DNA of 64,000 bases, from the NCBI GenBank assembly GCA_049516595.1, contig JBEKSY010000007.1:65878-129877 (forward strand), read 5' to 3'. The notes beneath the pieces are model-generated. The model saw nothing but the letters and a program-made list of their open reading frames with translations. It had not been told where the DNA came from and searched no databases. Made by a program: the position numbers and the translations under genes. Below are positions 35,050 to 44,696 of the stretch, piece after piece. Each line of letters begins with the position of its first letter. The first letter of the stretch is position 1. This DNA is from JBEKHT01 sp049516595. GTDB taxonomy: Bacteria; Chloroflexota; Anaerolineae; Anaerolineales; RBG-16-64-43.

Positions 35050-36648
35050 TCAAGGTGAAATGATGCGGTAGAGCTTCAGGTCGGTGTTGGGAACCGTCCC
35101 AACCAGTTGGAAAGCGGGGAAAGAACGAGTGCCCTCGTACAAGCCCGCCAGTGCCTCGCGCGGCGCCGGTAAGACCAGGTAGTTCGCGCCAAACTGATGC
35201 GCGACTTGGAGGATGACATCGAGTCCGTTGTTCGGGATTTCGACGCTGCGCAGCCCTGTCTGGTAGGTGAGCTCCCACGGATCGCGGGTCATCACAACCA
35301 TTTCCCCCTTCTGGCCTACCCCCTGCAAACCTTCCAGAACTTGTCCCAGGCTGGCGATCGCCTCACCGACCCGGGTGTTCTCCGCCAGCGCATGCCTTGT
35401 TTCCTCGTGCGCGGATTGCATCAGCCAGATTCCGATCCCCACGGTGAGCAGGAGGAAGACCGGTTTGGAGGGGATGAGCCGCTCCGCGCTGTCGACGGAA
35501 ACAAGGACCAGAACGGGAATCAGTGCCACCATGCTGCGCGCAAAGCCGCCGTTCATTCCCGGGAACGTCGCCACGATCGCGTAGAAGCCGAACAGCAGCC
35601 CGGCGTAGGCCAGCCAAGGTGCGTGGATCCTCCAGTTCGCCTTGCTCCTGCGCCGCACCAGCCTTTCAATCACCCCCACCAAGAGCAATACGCTCAGCGC
35701 AGGTCCCAAGCTGCCCCACCCATTGGTCAAATAGGTGATGCCCGCCTCAACCTTGGAGTCCAGGATGTTCCTCCAGCCCCATTGCAAGTAGGTCCCTAGC
35801 GTGAGTTCCTTGCCATAGGAATAGAGATCCTCATAGGTTGTTAGAAACATCGTCTTGGAAGGGCCGACGGGGAAGAGGGAATGGAATTCCCGGTAGTTGT
35901 ATGCCAGCAGGGGGGACAAAGCGACCAGGTAGAGCAACAAGCTGCTCAAGAAGTAGATCCCCTTTTTCCCCGGAGCCAGGGGCGAGAGGAAGACCGCAAC
36001 CGCCAGGGCGGGCAGGAGGAGCACGCCATCCTGGCGCGTGAGTTGCGCCAAGGCGATCGCCACCCCCGAAGCCAGAAAGAATCCGGGCCGGGTCATCCCC
36101 CGCATCATGAGGACCAAACTGGTGGCAGCGAAAACCGCGAAGTAGATCGTCGAATCGGTGAGCAAGGAGTAGGTGAAAGCCGCGGGAGAGAAGAGAACCA
36201 GACCGGCAGAACCCAGAGCCACGGTCTCCGAGAGAGAAAGGGCTTTGGCCATCCGGTAGGTAATCAGACCGAGCCCGATCCCGAACGCGATGGAAGGGAT
36301 CAGCGCGGAAACCACAGAGTTCCCGAAGAGGCGCAGCCCCAGGGCCATCAGGATCGAGGCGGCGGGCATCCAATAATCCATACTCGAATGAGTCAGTGCC
36401 GTCGGATCGGAAAGGAAGTTCCAGATATAGTCGACTACCAGGCCTCGGCCCTTAACCAGGTTTTGGGCCACGGAAAGATAGAAGGCGTGATCCGAATGGC
36501 CGGGGTACTGGATGTTCGCGGCCATGCTCAGGCGAGTCCCGAGGGCTAGCGATAGGACCAGGACGGCGGCCAGGAGCACAAGTCCCCAGCGCAGTTGCCT
36601 CCGCTCAGTTCTGGAGAATTTCCCGAGCCAATCCGGCGGCCAAGACAT
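35050..36648 (-). CDS. GT39/PMT-like GT-C membrane glycosyltransferase
   Basis: 532 aa from ATG 36648, chosen because CCGGAGAG lies just upstream; a longer frame to 36699 adds 17 residues without a ribosome site. About eleven membrane helices. The first outer loop contains YPGHSDHAFYLSVAQNLVKGRGL, with His-Ser-Asp-His at the usual catalytic-acid position of PMT-like enzymes, and a later segment reads LTRQDGVLLLPAL, a common family signature. A soluble C-terminal domain of about 110 residues (LGQVLEGLQGVGQKGEMVVMTRDPWELTYQTGLRSVEIP) resembles those of other bacterial GT39-like proteins. Likely glycosylates lipids or surface proteins. Confidence 0.82.
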   Translation of the reverse strand: MSWPPDWLGKFSRTERRQLRWGLVLLAAVLVLSLALGTRLSMAANIQYPGHSDHAFYLSVAQNLVKGRGLVVDYIWNFLSDPTALTHSSMDYWMPAASILMALGLRLFGNSVVSALIPSIAFGIGLGLITYRMAKALSLSETVALGSAGLVLFSPAAFTYSLLTDSTIYFAVFAATSLVLMMRGMTRPGFFLASGVAIALAQLTRQDGVLLLPALAVAVFLSPLAPGKKGIYFLSSLLLYLVALSPLLAYNYREFHSLFPVGPSKTMFLTTYEDLYSYGKELTLGTYLQWGWRNILDSKVEAGITYLTNGWGSLGPALSVLLLVGVIERLVRRRSKANWRIHAPWLAYAGLLFGFYAIVATFPGMNGGFARSMVALIPVLVLVSVDSAERLIPSKPVFLLLTVGIGIWLMQSAHEETRHALAENTRVGEAIASLGQVLEGLQGVGQKGEMVVMTRDPWELTYQTGLRSVEIPNNGLDVILQVAHQFGANYLVLPAPREALAGLYEGTRSFPAFQLVGTVPNTDLKLYRIISP

Positions 36649-37260
36649 CGAGCTCTCCGGGTTAAGAGGATCCAAAAGATAGAACCGGGTGCCGGGCAAG
36701 GCCTGAGCGCAGGCTCATCGGTTTCCCGGCAGAGGGCGGCCGAGGTCGGCGTTCCCCAAAATGCAAGAGGCCCCGACCCGACCTCGGCGGCCGGCTCGGA
36801 AGCCCCTGCGGGAGGCGGAATCCCCTCCTGGAATCGACCCGATTGCCAAAGAGGACTCTTCCCCATCCCTGCGCGGATTCGAACCCGCTCGCAAGAAGGT
36901 GCTGCCTTTGCCGTTGGAACATACTCTTGGGTTAGCTTCCCCCTTGCATGCGGCTCGCGCCATGGCCAGAAGGTCGTGCTCGATCGCCGGGGGCAAGGGA
37001 ATGGTTCCTGGACCCAAGGTTGAGTATTTGCTCTGGGCCTTGCCCCACATGACGCAGGAAAAGATCCAGGCTCGCACGATGTCCGGCTGGCCACCTGGCA
37101 ATCATCGGCTGTGGCTCCTCTCCTCTTCCAGTCTCCTCCTGGCGAGGGCCCAAGGGGTCCGCCTGGACTTGGCCCTCTCAAGCCCTAAGGGGGATGGAAG
37201 CGAGAGGCCGTCGGCCAGAGCGGGCAACCGGGGGAAGCGCGCGGGCCTGCGCCTCAGTCT
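36649..37260. other. Gene-free stretch
   Basis: About 610 bases with no supportable gene. A tRNA T-arm-like motif at 36871-36892 (minus strand) lacks the rest of a cloverleaf. Confidence 0.55.
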
Positions 37261-38616
37261 TTATCTCAAGATGTAGTACGTCCCCTTCTTGTCCCCCACC
37301 TTGAGCAGGAGACCCTGCCGCACCAGGCCGGCCAGATCCAGGCGCAAGGTCTCGGCCACAAGGCTCGGGCAAAGCAGCCGGTACTCACGATTGGTAATGC
37401 GCCCATGTTCGTGGACGTAGTTGAGCGCGTGCGCCTGGCGCTCATTCAGATTCCGCTCCCAACTCGGGATGGGGGGCCGCTCTCGCTTGGCCGCCAGCGT
37501 CACTCGAAAGGAGTAGGGCGTGGCATGAAAAAAAGGAGGCGGCCGCCCGTCCGCAACCATCTCCTCGATCATGCGGTCGATCCCCAGTCCGAGTTCCTCG
37601 ACGTACCCCCAGTGGTACAGGCCGGCCACGAGGCGGGGGTTCCGAGAGTAGTGCTCCTCAACCAGATTGTCGAGGGTGATATAGCCAGGCAGGCCGCCCG
37701 GACTGGTCACCTCGAGCCGGTCCCGGTAGAGGCGCACTTCAATTCGCCGACCGCGGATGCGGTAGTCGCGGTGGCAAACGGCGTTGACCAGCGCCTCGCG
37801 GACGGCAAAGAGCGGATATTCGCTCTGCTCCTCCCGCTCCAGATCACGCAGGACGGCGTTCGTGCTCATCTCCTCGCGCAGCAGGCGCCAAGCGTTTTCG
37901 ATCACGCGAGCCAGAGGCCCGGCAATCTCCTCCCGCCGGCCATACCCGGCCTGGACCCCGGCCCCTTCCGTCTCCGTTCCCGGGAAGCGGACGAAGAGCA
38001 AGCCCTCCTGCGGCAGGTATTTCTCCGGGAACCTGCCAAAGAGCAAGAGCCCGCCCACGCTAACCTGCCCGTCAGGCCGCACGCAGCCCATCTCCTCAAG
38101 CACCTGGCGCGCCTCCCCGCGGGTTGCCAGGCGCAGCCGGGCCTGTCGCTTCCCCAGGAACTCCTCCACCAGGTCCGCATCCAGCTCGTCCCACGAGACC
38201 CCCTCGGCTCGCTCGCTCTCGAAGTCCCCCGTCGAGCGGGTCGCCGCCAGCAGGCGAATTTCCTCACCCCCCAAAGGGCGGATGCTCGGCCCGTGGCGCA
38301 CGAGCACGCGCCCGTCGGCGAGCGAGTGCAATTCGGAGCTGCGCGGCACACGCACGGCCACGACGGTCCTTCCCTCGAGTTGAGTTTCCTCCCACTCTGC
38401 GGGGACCACGGGCCGACAAAGACCCGCAGCCTGGCGAAGCATGTCCTCCGCCGTCTGGGTGAGATCGAGCTTTCGTGGGCCCAAGCCGGACTCATCCAGT
38501 CCCAGGAGGATGGTCCCTCCGTCGCTGTTGGCGAAGGCGACCAATTGCTCGCTCAGGGCCTCGGGCTCGACCTGGGGTAGATACGAAAGGGTGAGGCTGG
38601 CTGGGGGCAGGGCCAC
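37261..38616 (-). CDS. AlbA_2 (Schlafen-type) DNA-binding regulator with GHKL-like and winged-helix domains
   Basis: 451 aa from GTG 38616, preceded by GGGAGGATCC. The N-terminal AlbA_2 domain shows LVAFANSDGGTILLGLDESG and VVAVRVPRSSELHSLADGRVLVRHGPSIRPL. The middle part has FAVREALVNAVCHRDYRIRGRRIEVRLYRDRLEVTSPGGLPG, the ATPase-like (HATPase_c_4) segment of the so-called RecG-like regulators. The end is a winged helix (LNERQAHALNYVHEHGRITNREYRLLC). Family members act as transcription regulators or stress or defence factors; no target is evident. Transcribed alone, downstream of gyrA. Confidence 0.88.
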   Translation of the reverse strand: MALPPASLTLSYLPQVEPEALSEQLVAFANSDGGTILLGLDESGLGPRKLDLTQTAEDMLRQAAGLCRPVVPAEWEETQLEGRTVVAVRVPRSSELHSLADGRVLVRHGPSIRPLGGEEIRLLAATRSTGDFESERAEGVSWDELDADLVEEFLGKRQARLRLATRGEARQVLEEMGCVRPDGQVSVGGLLLFGRFPEKYLPQEGLLFVRFPGTETEGAGVQAGYGRREEIAGPLARVIENAWRLLREEMSTNAVLRDLEREEQSEYPLFAVREALVNAVCHRDYRIRGRRIEVRLYRDRLEVTSPGGLPGYITLDNLVEEHYSRNPRLVAGLYHWGYVEELGLGIDRMIEEMVADGRPPPFFHATPYSFRVTLAAKRERPPIPSWERNLNERQAHALNYVHEHGRITNREYRLLCPSLVAETLRLDLAGLVRQGLLLKVGDKKGTYYILR

Positions 38617-38758
38617 GGATCCTCCCTCGTTTCGATCTTGGTCGTGAGGTCGTTCCAGATCAGGTCTCAGGATTGTAGGCTCGCCGCCAGGAGGTGCAAC
38701 TCGTCGGTCTTGGGAGAATGTTCAGAATGGCTCACTCCTCCCCTTGCCCACCCAGAAG

Positions 38759-38784
38759 AAAACCCCGCCTCCGGGGAGGCGGGG
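38759..38784 (-). terminator. Intrinsic terminator of gyrA
   Basis: Read on the minus strand: CCCCGCCTCC at 38784-38775 pairs with the complementary ten bases at 38772-38763, followed by TTTTCTTCT. It lies about 60 bases after the gyrA stop. Confidence 0.85.
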
Positions 38785-38845
38785 TATCAATTCCGTGGAG
38801 GTTTCCGTCCCTGCACGAACCCCCAATCCAGTTCGCCCCGGGCTT

Positions 38846-41407
38846 TCAGTTGTCGGCTTTGCCGCCCGGGGGCTCCGAGGGCGCTTCGGGAACCGTGTCC
38901 TCCAGGTCCTCGCCGCCTCCGTTCCCGTCTCCATCGCGCAGGTCTTCTGCCGCGATGCGGGCCAGGGAGGCGACGGAATCCCCCTCCTTCAGCTTCATCA
39001 CCCGGGTCCCCATGGTGGCGCGTCCGGCCCGGCGGATCTGCTTGACCCGGACCCGCAAGGCGACCCCACCCGAGGTAATGGCCATAACCTCATCGTCTTC
39101 GTGAACCACCCGGGCCGCGGCGACGGGTCCCGTGGTCCCAATATATTTTTGGGCCATGGTGGCGACCCCGCCGGTGGCGCGCCCCTTGGGGGCATACTCC
39201 TTGAGGGGGGTGCGCTTGCCGTACCCACCGGTAGTAACCACGAGCAGATCGGCGCGCGGATCGACCACATCCATCGAGGTGACGAAGTCACCGGCTCCCA
39301 GTCGAATGGCATTCACACCGGCCGCCTGTCGGCCCATCGCCCGGACCAGCTTCTCCCCGTAGCGCAAGGCGCGCCCTTTTTCCGTCACCAGGATGATCTC
39401 CTGGGTTCCATCCGTTACCCGCACCCACCCCAGGGTGTCGCCCTCCTCCAAGGATACGGCCACCAAGCCGGAGGGCCGCACCGACTCAAACTCCGAGAGG
39501 GCGACGCGCTTGATCCGTCCTTTGCGGGTGACCATGATGCAGAAGCCCTTGGCCTGGAAGGTCCGCACGGCAACCGCCGCCGTGATCGTTTCCCCTCCCG
39601 AGACCGCAAGCACATTCGCAATGGGACTGCCTCGGTCCGCCCGTTCGGCATCCGGAATGCGGTGGGCCTTCTCCGAGTAGACTTTACCCCGGTCCGAGAA
39701 GAAAAGCACCGAGTCCAGCGAATGGGCCGGGAAGAGAGAGGTCACCTCGTCTTCCTCGCGGAGCTCGTGGCCCATAGCCCCTTTGCCGCCCCGCCCCTGG
39801 GTCCGGTACAGCCGGGCCGGCACGCGCTTGATGTACCCGCGCTGGGTGATGGAAATCACCACCTCCTCGTCCCGAACCAGATCCTCCTCGCGCAGCTCTT
39901 CGGTGGCGTCGACCGCGACGCGAGTGCGACGATCGTCTCCGTACTTCTCGCTCAACTCCTCCAGGTCCTTCTTGATGAGGGCCAGGATTTTCTTGGGGTG
40001 GGCCAGCAGGTCCTCGAGATGGGCGATGGTTCTCAGGACTTCTTTGTGCTCGTCCTCGATCTTCTGCCGCTCGAGCGCCACCAGCCGCCGCAACTGCATG
40101 TCCAGGATAGCCTGAGACTGGATCTCGGAAAGCTTAAAGCGCTGCATCAGGCGGCCCTTGGCGACCTCGGCGTCCTTGGACTCACGGATGGTCTGGATGA
40201 CCGCGTCCAGATTCGAGAGCGCGATCAGCAGCCCGTCCAAGACGTGCGCCCGGGCGCGCGCCCGGGCCAGTTCGAATTGAGAGCGGCGGGTGAGGACCCC
40301 CTGGCGGTGCTGGATATGAATCTGCAGGGCGCGCTTGAGGGGTAGGAGGCGCGGCTCGCCCTCCACCAGGGCCAGCACCTGGACCCCGAAGGTGCTCTGC
40401 AGCATGGTGTACTTGTAGAGCTGGTTCAGGACCTGGCGCGGCGCGGCCGTCCGCTTCAGTTCGAGCACAATGCTCATCCCGCGCCGGTCGGACTCATCGC
40501 GCAGGTCGGCAATGGAATCGATCCGGCCCTCCCGCGCGAGCTGTGCGATGCGCTCGATCAGAGCGCTCTTGCCGATCTGGAATGGGATCTCGGAAATCAC
40601 GATGCGGAAGCGGCCGGCGCTCATCTCCTCGATCCGCGCCACCCCGCGCACCACGACTCGCCCGCGGCCGGTGGCATAGGTCGAGAGAATGCCCTCGGTC
40701 CCCACGATCACCCCGCCCGTGGGGAAGTCGGGCCCATGCAGGTGCTGCATGAGTTCCTCGACCGTGACGTCATCCATCTCGTCGTAGCGGTCGATCAGGT
40801 AACAGATGGCGGAGGCCAGTTCGCGCAGGTTGTGGGGCGGGACGTTGGTGGCCATGCCCACCGCGATGCCGGACGAGCCGTTCAAGAGGAGATTGGGGAG
40901 GCGCGAGGGCAGGACAACCGGCTCGCGCAGGGTAGCGTCAAAGTTGTCGGCGAAGTCGACGGTCTCCTTGTCGATGTCCAGGAGCATCTCCTCCGCCAGA
41001 CGCGACAGACGCGCCTCGGTGTAGCGCATGGCCGCGGGAGCATCTCCGTCCACCGAGCCGAAGTTGCCCTGACCGTCGATCAGCGGGTAGCGCATGGAGA
41101 AATCCTGCGCCAAGCGCGCCATCGCGTCGTAGACCGCCATGTCGCCGTGAGGGTGGTACTTGCCCAGCACTTCCCCCACGATGCGGGCCGATTTCTTGTG
41201 GCCGCTCCCCGCGCGTATCCCCATGTCGTACATGGCGTACAGGATGCGCCGGTGCACTGGCTTGAGGCCGTCGCGGGCATCGGGCAGGGCGCGGGCCACG
41301 ATCACACTCATGGCGTAATCCAGGTAGGCGCTGCGCACCTGCTGGTCGATATCCACGAGCTTGACCGTACCGATGTCCAAACCGCCGCTCCCTTTGGGGT
41401 CAGCCAT
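38846..41407 (-). CDS. gyrA: DNA gyrase subunit A
   Basis: 853 aa. Catalytic Tyr129 lies in APAAMRYTEARLS. The winged-helix region reads GKYHPHGDMAVYDAMARLAQDFSMRYPLIDGQGNFGS. The GyrA-box TQGRGGKGAMG in the C-terminal pinwheel distinguishes it from ParC. Together with GyrB (not in window) it introduces negative supercoils. The residue equivalent to E. coli Ser83 is Met90 (GDMAVYD), whereas Asp94 (E. coli Asp87) is kept; loss of Ser83 is linked to reduced quinolone binding. ATG 41407 follows a TATAAT box by eight bases, with no ribosome site, so initiation is probably leaderless. Confidence 0.97.
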   Translation of the reverse strand: MADPKGSGGLDIGTVKLVDIDQQVRSAYLDYAMSVIVARALPDARDGLKPVHRRILYAMYDMGIRAGSGHKKSARIVGEVLGKYHPHGDMAVYDAMARLAQDFSMRYPLIDGQGNFGSVDGDAPAAMRYTEARLSRLAEEMLLDIDKETVDFADNFDATLREPVVLPSRLPNLLLNGSSGIAVGMATNVPPHNLRELASAICYLIDRYDEMDDVTVEELMQHLHGPDFPTGGVIVGTEGILSTYATGRGRVVVRGVARIEEMSAGRFRIVISEIPFQIGKSALIERIAQLAREGRIDSIADLRDESDRRGMSIVLELKRTAAPRQVLNQLYKYTMLQSTFGVQVLALVEGEPRLLPLKRALQIHIQHRQGVLTRRSQFELARARARAHVLDGLLIALSNLDAVIQTIRESKDAEVAKGRLMQRFKLSEIQSQAILDMQLRRLVALERQKIEDEHKEVLRTIAHLEDLLAHPKKILALIKKDLEELSEKYGDDRRTRVAVDATEELREEDLVRDEEVVISITQRGYIKRVPARLYRTQGRGGKGAMGHELREEDEVTSLFPAHSLDSVLFFSDRGKVYSEKAHRIPDAERADRGSPIANVLAVSGGETITAAVAVRTFQAKGFCIMVTRKGRIKRVALSEFESVRPSGLVAVSLEEGDTLGWVRVTDGTQEIILVTEKGRALRYGEKLVRAMGRQAAGVNAIRLGAGDFVTSMDVVDPRADLLVVTTGGYGKRTPLKEYAPKGRATGGVATMAQKYIGTTGPVAAARVVHEDDEVMAITSGGVALRVRVKQIRRAGRATMGTRVMKLKEGDSVASLARIAAEDLRDGDGNGGGEDLEDTVPEAPSEPPGGKADN

Positions 41408-41778
41408 GTTAAGGAATTATACCGTAGAGGCGGAAAATGCCGGGAATCTCAGCCCTGGTCCAGGGGAAACCCTCCTCTTGCCGCGGTCGGTTCAGTGCCA
41501 GTTGCCTTTGTCTTCCCCGTGGCAATGGCCCATGCTGCGACATCCTTCGGCTATTGGAGGGCTTCGTTTTCCGCTAATCCGCGCCGCAGTCCCGCACGGA
41601 ATCCAGAGGGCCTGCGGCAGCAACGAACCTTGGCCTCCAGGCTCCCCCCAGCGCCTGCCCCGCCGTCCCCTGGTTCCATCAAGCGCACAGCCAAAGCGCG
41701 CCCTTCTCGATTGACTCGCCGATCTTCCGGTGCTACAAACCCCTCCACTCGCGCCTATTGCATGGGAGGGGGGACAGC
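41408..41778. other. Divergent intergenic region gyrA / penicillin acylase
   Basis: About 370 bases between divergent genes. It contains the gyrA -10 box close to the gyrA start. No gene or convincing promoter for the + strand acylase was identified. Confidence 0.55.
41416..41421 (-). promoter_or_regulatory. -10 box of gyrA, predicting near-leaderless mRNA
   Basis: TATAAT on the minus strand, eight bases before ATG 41407. Expected leader length is zero to two bases. Confidence 0.65.
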
Positions 41779-44301
41779 ATGGCCAATCGCGCCCTGCGCG
41801 GCCTCGTCTACGCCCTGATCGTCATCGTCGTGCTCGCCATCCTCGCGAGCGCCCTGGGGATCTTCACGGCCCGGCGTTCCTTTCCCCAGACCACCGGCAC
41901 CCTTAGGGTAGCGGGCCTGCATGGTCCGGTCGAGATTTATCGCGACGCGCAAGGCATTCCCCAGATCTATGCCCAGGACGAGCACGATCTCTTCTTCGCG
42001 CAAGGCTTCGTCCACGCCCAAGACCGCTTCTGGCAAATGGACTTCTGGCGACACATCGGCAGTGGAACCCTTTCAGAGATGTTCGGGCAAAGTGAGCTCA
42101 AGACCGATCTCTTCCTGCGCACCCTCGGCTGGGCCCGGGTGAGTCAGGAGGAGATCGACCAGACCGACCCGGCCACCCTGGCCGTGCTCGAGGATTACGC
42201 GGACGGGGTGAATGCCTACCTGGCGGACCACAAGGGCAGCGCGCTCAGCCTGGAGTACGCCGTCCTGACGCTGCTCAACCCAGGCTACCAGCCCAAGCCC
42301 TGGGAACCCGTCAACACCTTGACCTGGGCCAAGGTCATGGCCTGGGACCTGGGGGGTAACCTGGACAACGAGATCGAGCGGTCCATCCTCCTCAAGACGC
42401 TCGGTCCGGACATGACCAGCCAGATCATGCCCAGCACGTACCCTTCCGATCACCCCCTGACCCTGCCGAACCCCCCCTTCGGTCCGGGGGGTCCAGCGCA
42501 GGCGGCCTCATCGGTTGCGGGGCTCCTGGCGGGCGATCCTCAGTTGTACTCGAGCCTGACCGAGCTCAGTTCCCAGATCGCCTCCTTGGATGCGCTCACC
42601 GGAGGGGGCGGGCGCGGCCTGGGGTCCAATGACTGGACCGTCAGTGGCTCGCATACGACCACAGGCATGCCGATCCTGGCCAATGATCCTCACCTGGCTA
42701 TTCAGATGCCATCCATCTGGTACCAGATCGGACTGCACTGTGCCCCCAAGAACGCCGCCTGTCCGATGGACGTCGTGGGGTTTTCATTCGCGGGCGCCCC
42801 GGGGGTCATCATCGGCCACAACGACCAGATTGCCTGGGGTTTCACCAACGTCAATCCGGATGTGCAAGATCTTTACATCGAAAAGATCAACCCCGACAAC
42901 CCCAACCAATATGAGGTCAACGGTCAATGGGTCGATATGACCCTGGTGAAAGAGACGACCCACGTGGCCGGCGGGAAGGACCAGCCGCTGACGGTGCGCT
43001 ACACGCGCCATGGGCCCATCGTTTCCGACACCTACCAGCCCCTGCAGGGGTTTGGGAACACGGCCGGGATCCAGCTGCCCCCGCAATTCGCCCTGGCCCT
43101 GCGCTGGACGGCCCTGGAACCCACCATGACCTGGCGCGCGATCCTCAAGCTGGACGCGGCGACGAATTTTCAGCAGTTCCGGGATGCGCTGCGCGACTTC
43201 GACGTGCCCTCCCAGAACATGGTCTATGCCGACCTCCAGGGGAATATCGGTTACCAGGTCCCGGGCCGCATCCCGATCCGGGCCCACGGGAACGGCCTGC
43301 TGCCGGTGCCCGGGTGGACCGATGACTACGAGTGGACCGGCTACATTCCTTTCGACCAGCTGCCTTATTCCTACAACCCCCCGCAGGGCTTCATCGTCAC
43401 CGCCAACAATGAGGTCGTCGGCAAAGACTATCCGTACCTCATCCAGCTCGAATGGGACAAAGGTTACCGGGCCGCACGCATCACCCAGCTGATCCAGGCC
43501 AAGGCGAAGCTCTCGCTGGACGACATGAAGGCCATCCAGGCTGACGACTACGATGCCTCGGCGGCGGAGACCATTCCGTATCTGGCCGCGCTCTCCTGGC
43601 AGAAGCCCGAGGAGCAACAGGCCGTCCAGCTCCTGAGGGGCTGGGATTTCCAGGATCGAATGGATTCGACGCCGGCCGCGATCTACAACGCCTTCTGGAA
43701 TGCTTTGCTCGCAGACACCTTCCGCGACCAGCTGCCCAAGGATTACTGGCCGGACGGGGACGACACCTACTTCTATGTCGTCGGCCAGCTCCTCTCCCAG
43801 CCAAATAGTCCCTGGTGGGATGACCAGGCAACCCCGCAGGTCGAGGGGCGGGACGACATCTTGCGGCGCGCCCTGGATGACGGCCTGGCGGATCTCCACG
43901 CGCGGCTGGGTGCGAACATGGGCGCTTGGCAGTGGGGGAAGTTGCACACGGCCACCTTCCAGAACCAATCCCTGGGCGAATCCGGGGTCGGCCCGATTGA
44001 GGCGCTCTTCAATCGCGGCCCCTTCGCCGTCTCCGGCAGCGGCTCGGTGGTCAACGCCACGCTCTGGAAGGCCACGGAGGGATACCAGGTAACCCAACTT
44101 CCCTCGATGAGGATGCTGGTCGACCTTTCCGACCTGGACAACTCCCTGACCGTGAACACCACGGGCCAATCCGGTCATGCCTACAATGCCCACTACATCG
44201 ATCTGGCCAACTTGTGGCGCACGATCCAGTACTACCCGATGCTGTGGAGCCGAGACCGCGTGATCCCCTCCAGCCCGCAGCAGCTCACCCTGACCCCGTA
44301 G
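41779..44301 (+). CDS. Penicillin acylase family N-terminal-nucleophile hydrolase
   Basis: 840 aa from ATG 41779, preceded by GGGAGGGGGG; a TTG 21 bases earlier is unnecessary. An N-terminal membrane segment (residues 8-29) directs export. The small chain has GPVEIYRDAQGIPQIYAQDEHDLFFAQGFVHAQDRFWQMD. Self-cleavage is expected before Ser283 in GSNDWTVSGSHT, which becomes the N-terminal nucleophile of the large chain. ANDPHLAIQMPSIWY, AWGFTNVNPDVQDLY, RHGPIVSD and QNMVYADLQGNIGYQ are conserved family stretches. Substrates range from beta-lactams to acyl-homoserine lactones and lipopeptides and cannot be decided here. Confidence 0.95.
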   Translation: MANRALRGLVYALIVIVVLAILASALGIFTARRSFPQTTGTLRVAGLHGPVEIYRDAQGIPQIYAQDEHDLFFAQGFVHAQDRFWQMDFWRHIGSGTLSEMFGQSELKTDLFLRTLGWARVSQEEIDQTDPATLAVLEDYADGVNAYLADHKGSALSLEYAVLTLLNPGYQPKPWEPVNTLTWAKVMAWDLGGNLDNEIERSILLKTLGPDMTSQIMPSTYPSDHPLTLPNPPFGPGGPAQAASSVAGLLAGDPQLYSSLTELSSQIASLDALTGGGGRGLGSNDWTVSGSHTTTGMPILANDPHLAIQMPSIWYQIGLHCAPKNAACPMDVVGFSFAGAPGVIIGHNDQIAWGFTNVNPDVQDLYIEKINPDNPNQYEVNGQWVDMTLVKETTHVAGGKDQPLTVRYTRHGPIVSDTYQPLQGFGNTAGIQLPPQFALALRWTALEPTMTWRAILKLDAATNFQQFRDALRDFDVPSQNMVYADLQGNIGYQVPGRIPIRAHGNGLLPVPGWTDDYEWTGYIPFDQLPYSYNPPQGFIVTANNEVVGKDYPYLIQLEWDKGYRAARITQLIQAKAKLSLDDMKAIQADDYDASAAETIPYLAALSWQKPEEQQAVQLLRGWDFQDRMDSTPAAIYNAFWNALLADTFRDQLPKDYWPDGDDTYFYVVGQLLSQPNSPWWDDQATPQVEGRDDILRRALDDGLADLHARLGANMGAWQWGKLHTATFQNQSLGESGVGPIEALFNRGPFAVSGSGSVVNATLWKATEGYQVTQLPSMRMLVDLSDLDNSLTVNTTGQSGHAYNAHYIDLANLWRTIQYYPMLWSRDRVIPSSPQQLTLTP

Positions 44302-44327
44302 GCAGCGGAGATTCTCGCAGCCAGGGG

Positions 44328-44362
44328 AAAAAATCGAAGGGCGCAATGCGCCCTTCGATTTT
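44328..44362. terminator. Bidirectional intrinsic terminator
   Basis: AAATCGAAGGGCGC 44331-44344 pairs with its exact complement at 44348-44361 over the loop AAT. A-rich sequence on the left and TTTT on the right allow termination of both the acylase (+) and the small gene (-). Confidence 0.9.
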
Positions 44363-44385
44363 GATTCCACGGCCCGTTCGGCTTC

Positions 44386-44583
44386 TTAGAAAGGAAGAAA
44401 GACCCGTTGGGTAACCACCAGGCAGAGGGCCCCCAGCACACAGACATCCAGGAACAAGAAGACCGCCAGGAGCAGGCTTTGCGCCGGGGTCAGTGGCGGG
44501 CGGAAGGGACGGCTCGTTTCCTCCGGAAGTTGTCCCTCTTCTGGCCCCCCAAATCCAGCGCGCTCGCGAAGGTCATCCAGCAT
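44386..44583 (-). CDS. Small single-pass membrane protein
   Basis: 65 aa. A charged N-terminus (MLDDLRERAGFGGPEEGQ), a Pro-rich stretch (RPFRPPLTPAQ) and one membrane helix (SLLLAVFLFLDVCVLGALCLVV). GGAG precedes ATG 44583 by seven bases, and the gene ends against a bidirectional terminator, both of which support it as real. Function unknown. Confidence 0.65.
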   Translation of the reverse strand: MLDDLRERAGFGGPEEGQLPEETSRPFRPPLTPAQSLLLAVFLFLDVCVLGALCLVVTQRVFLPF

Positions 44584-44696
44584 CGTTAGCTCCGATCCTG
44601 CTCCCGCTCAAGTCCTAGCCAGCCCCCCCGATACGGCGCGATGCAGGCCTCATGCCAGCCGGCATCCCTCACGCTGGCGGCTCGCTCGGCCCATTC

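Noticed and set aside
36871..36892. tRNA T-arm-like GGTTCGAATCC on the minus strand
   Set aside because: The T stem pairs poorly, and no matching acceptor, D or anticodon arms are found on either side.
38744..40345. 533-codon open frame on the + strand
   Set aside because: Antisense to gyrA and its terminator; no recognisable sequence.
42784..44370. 528-codon open frame on the minus strand
   Set aside because: Antisense to the penicillin acylase and crosses the bidirectional terminator.
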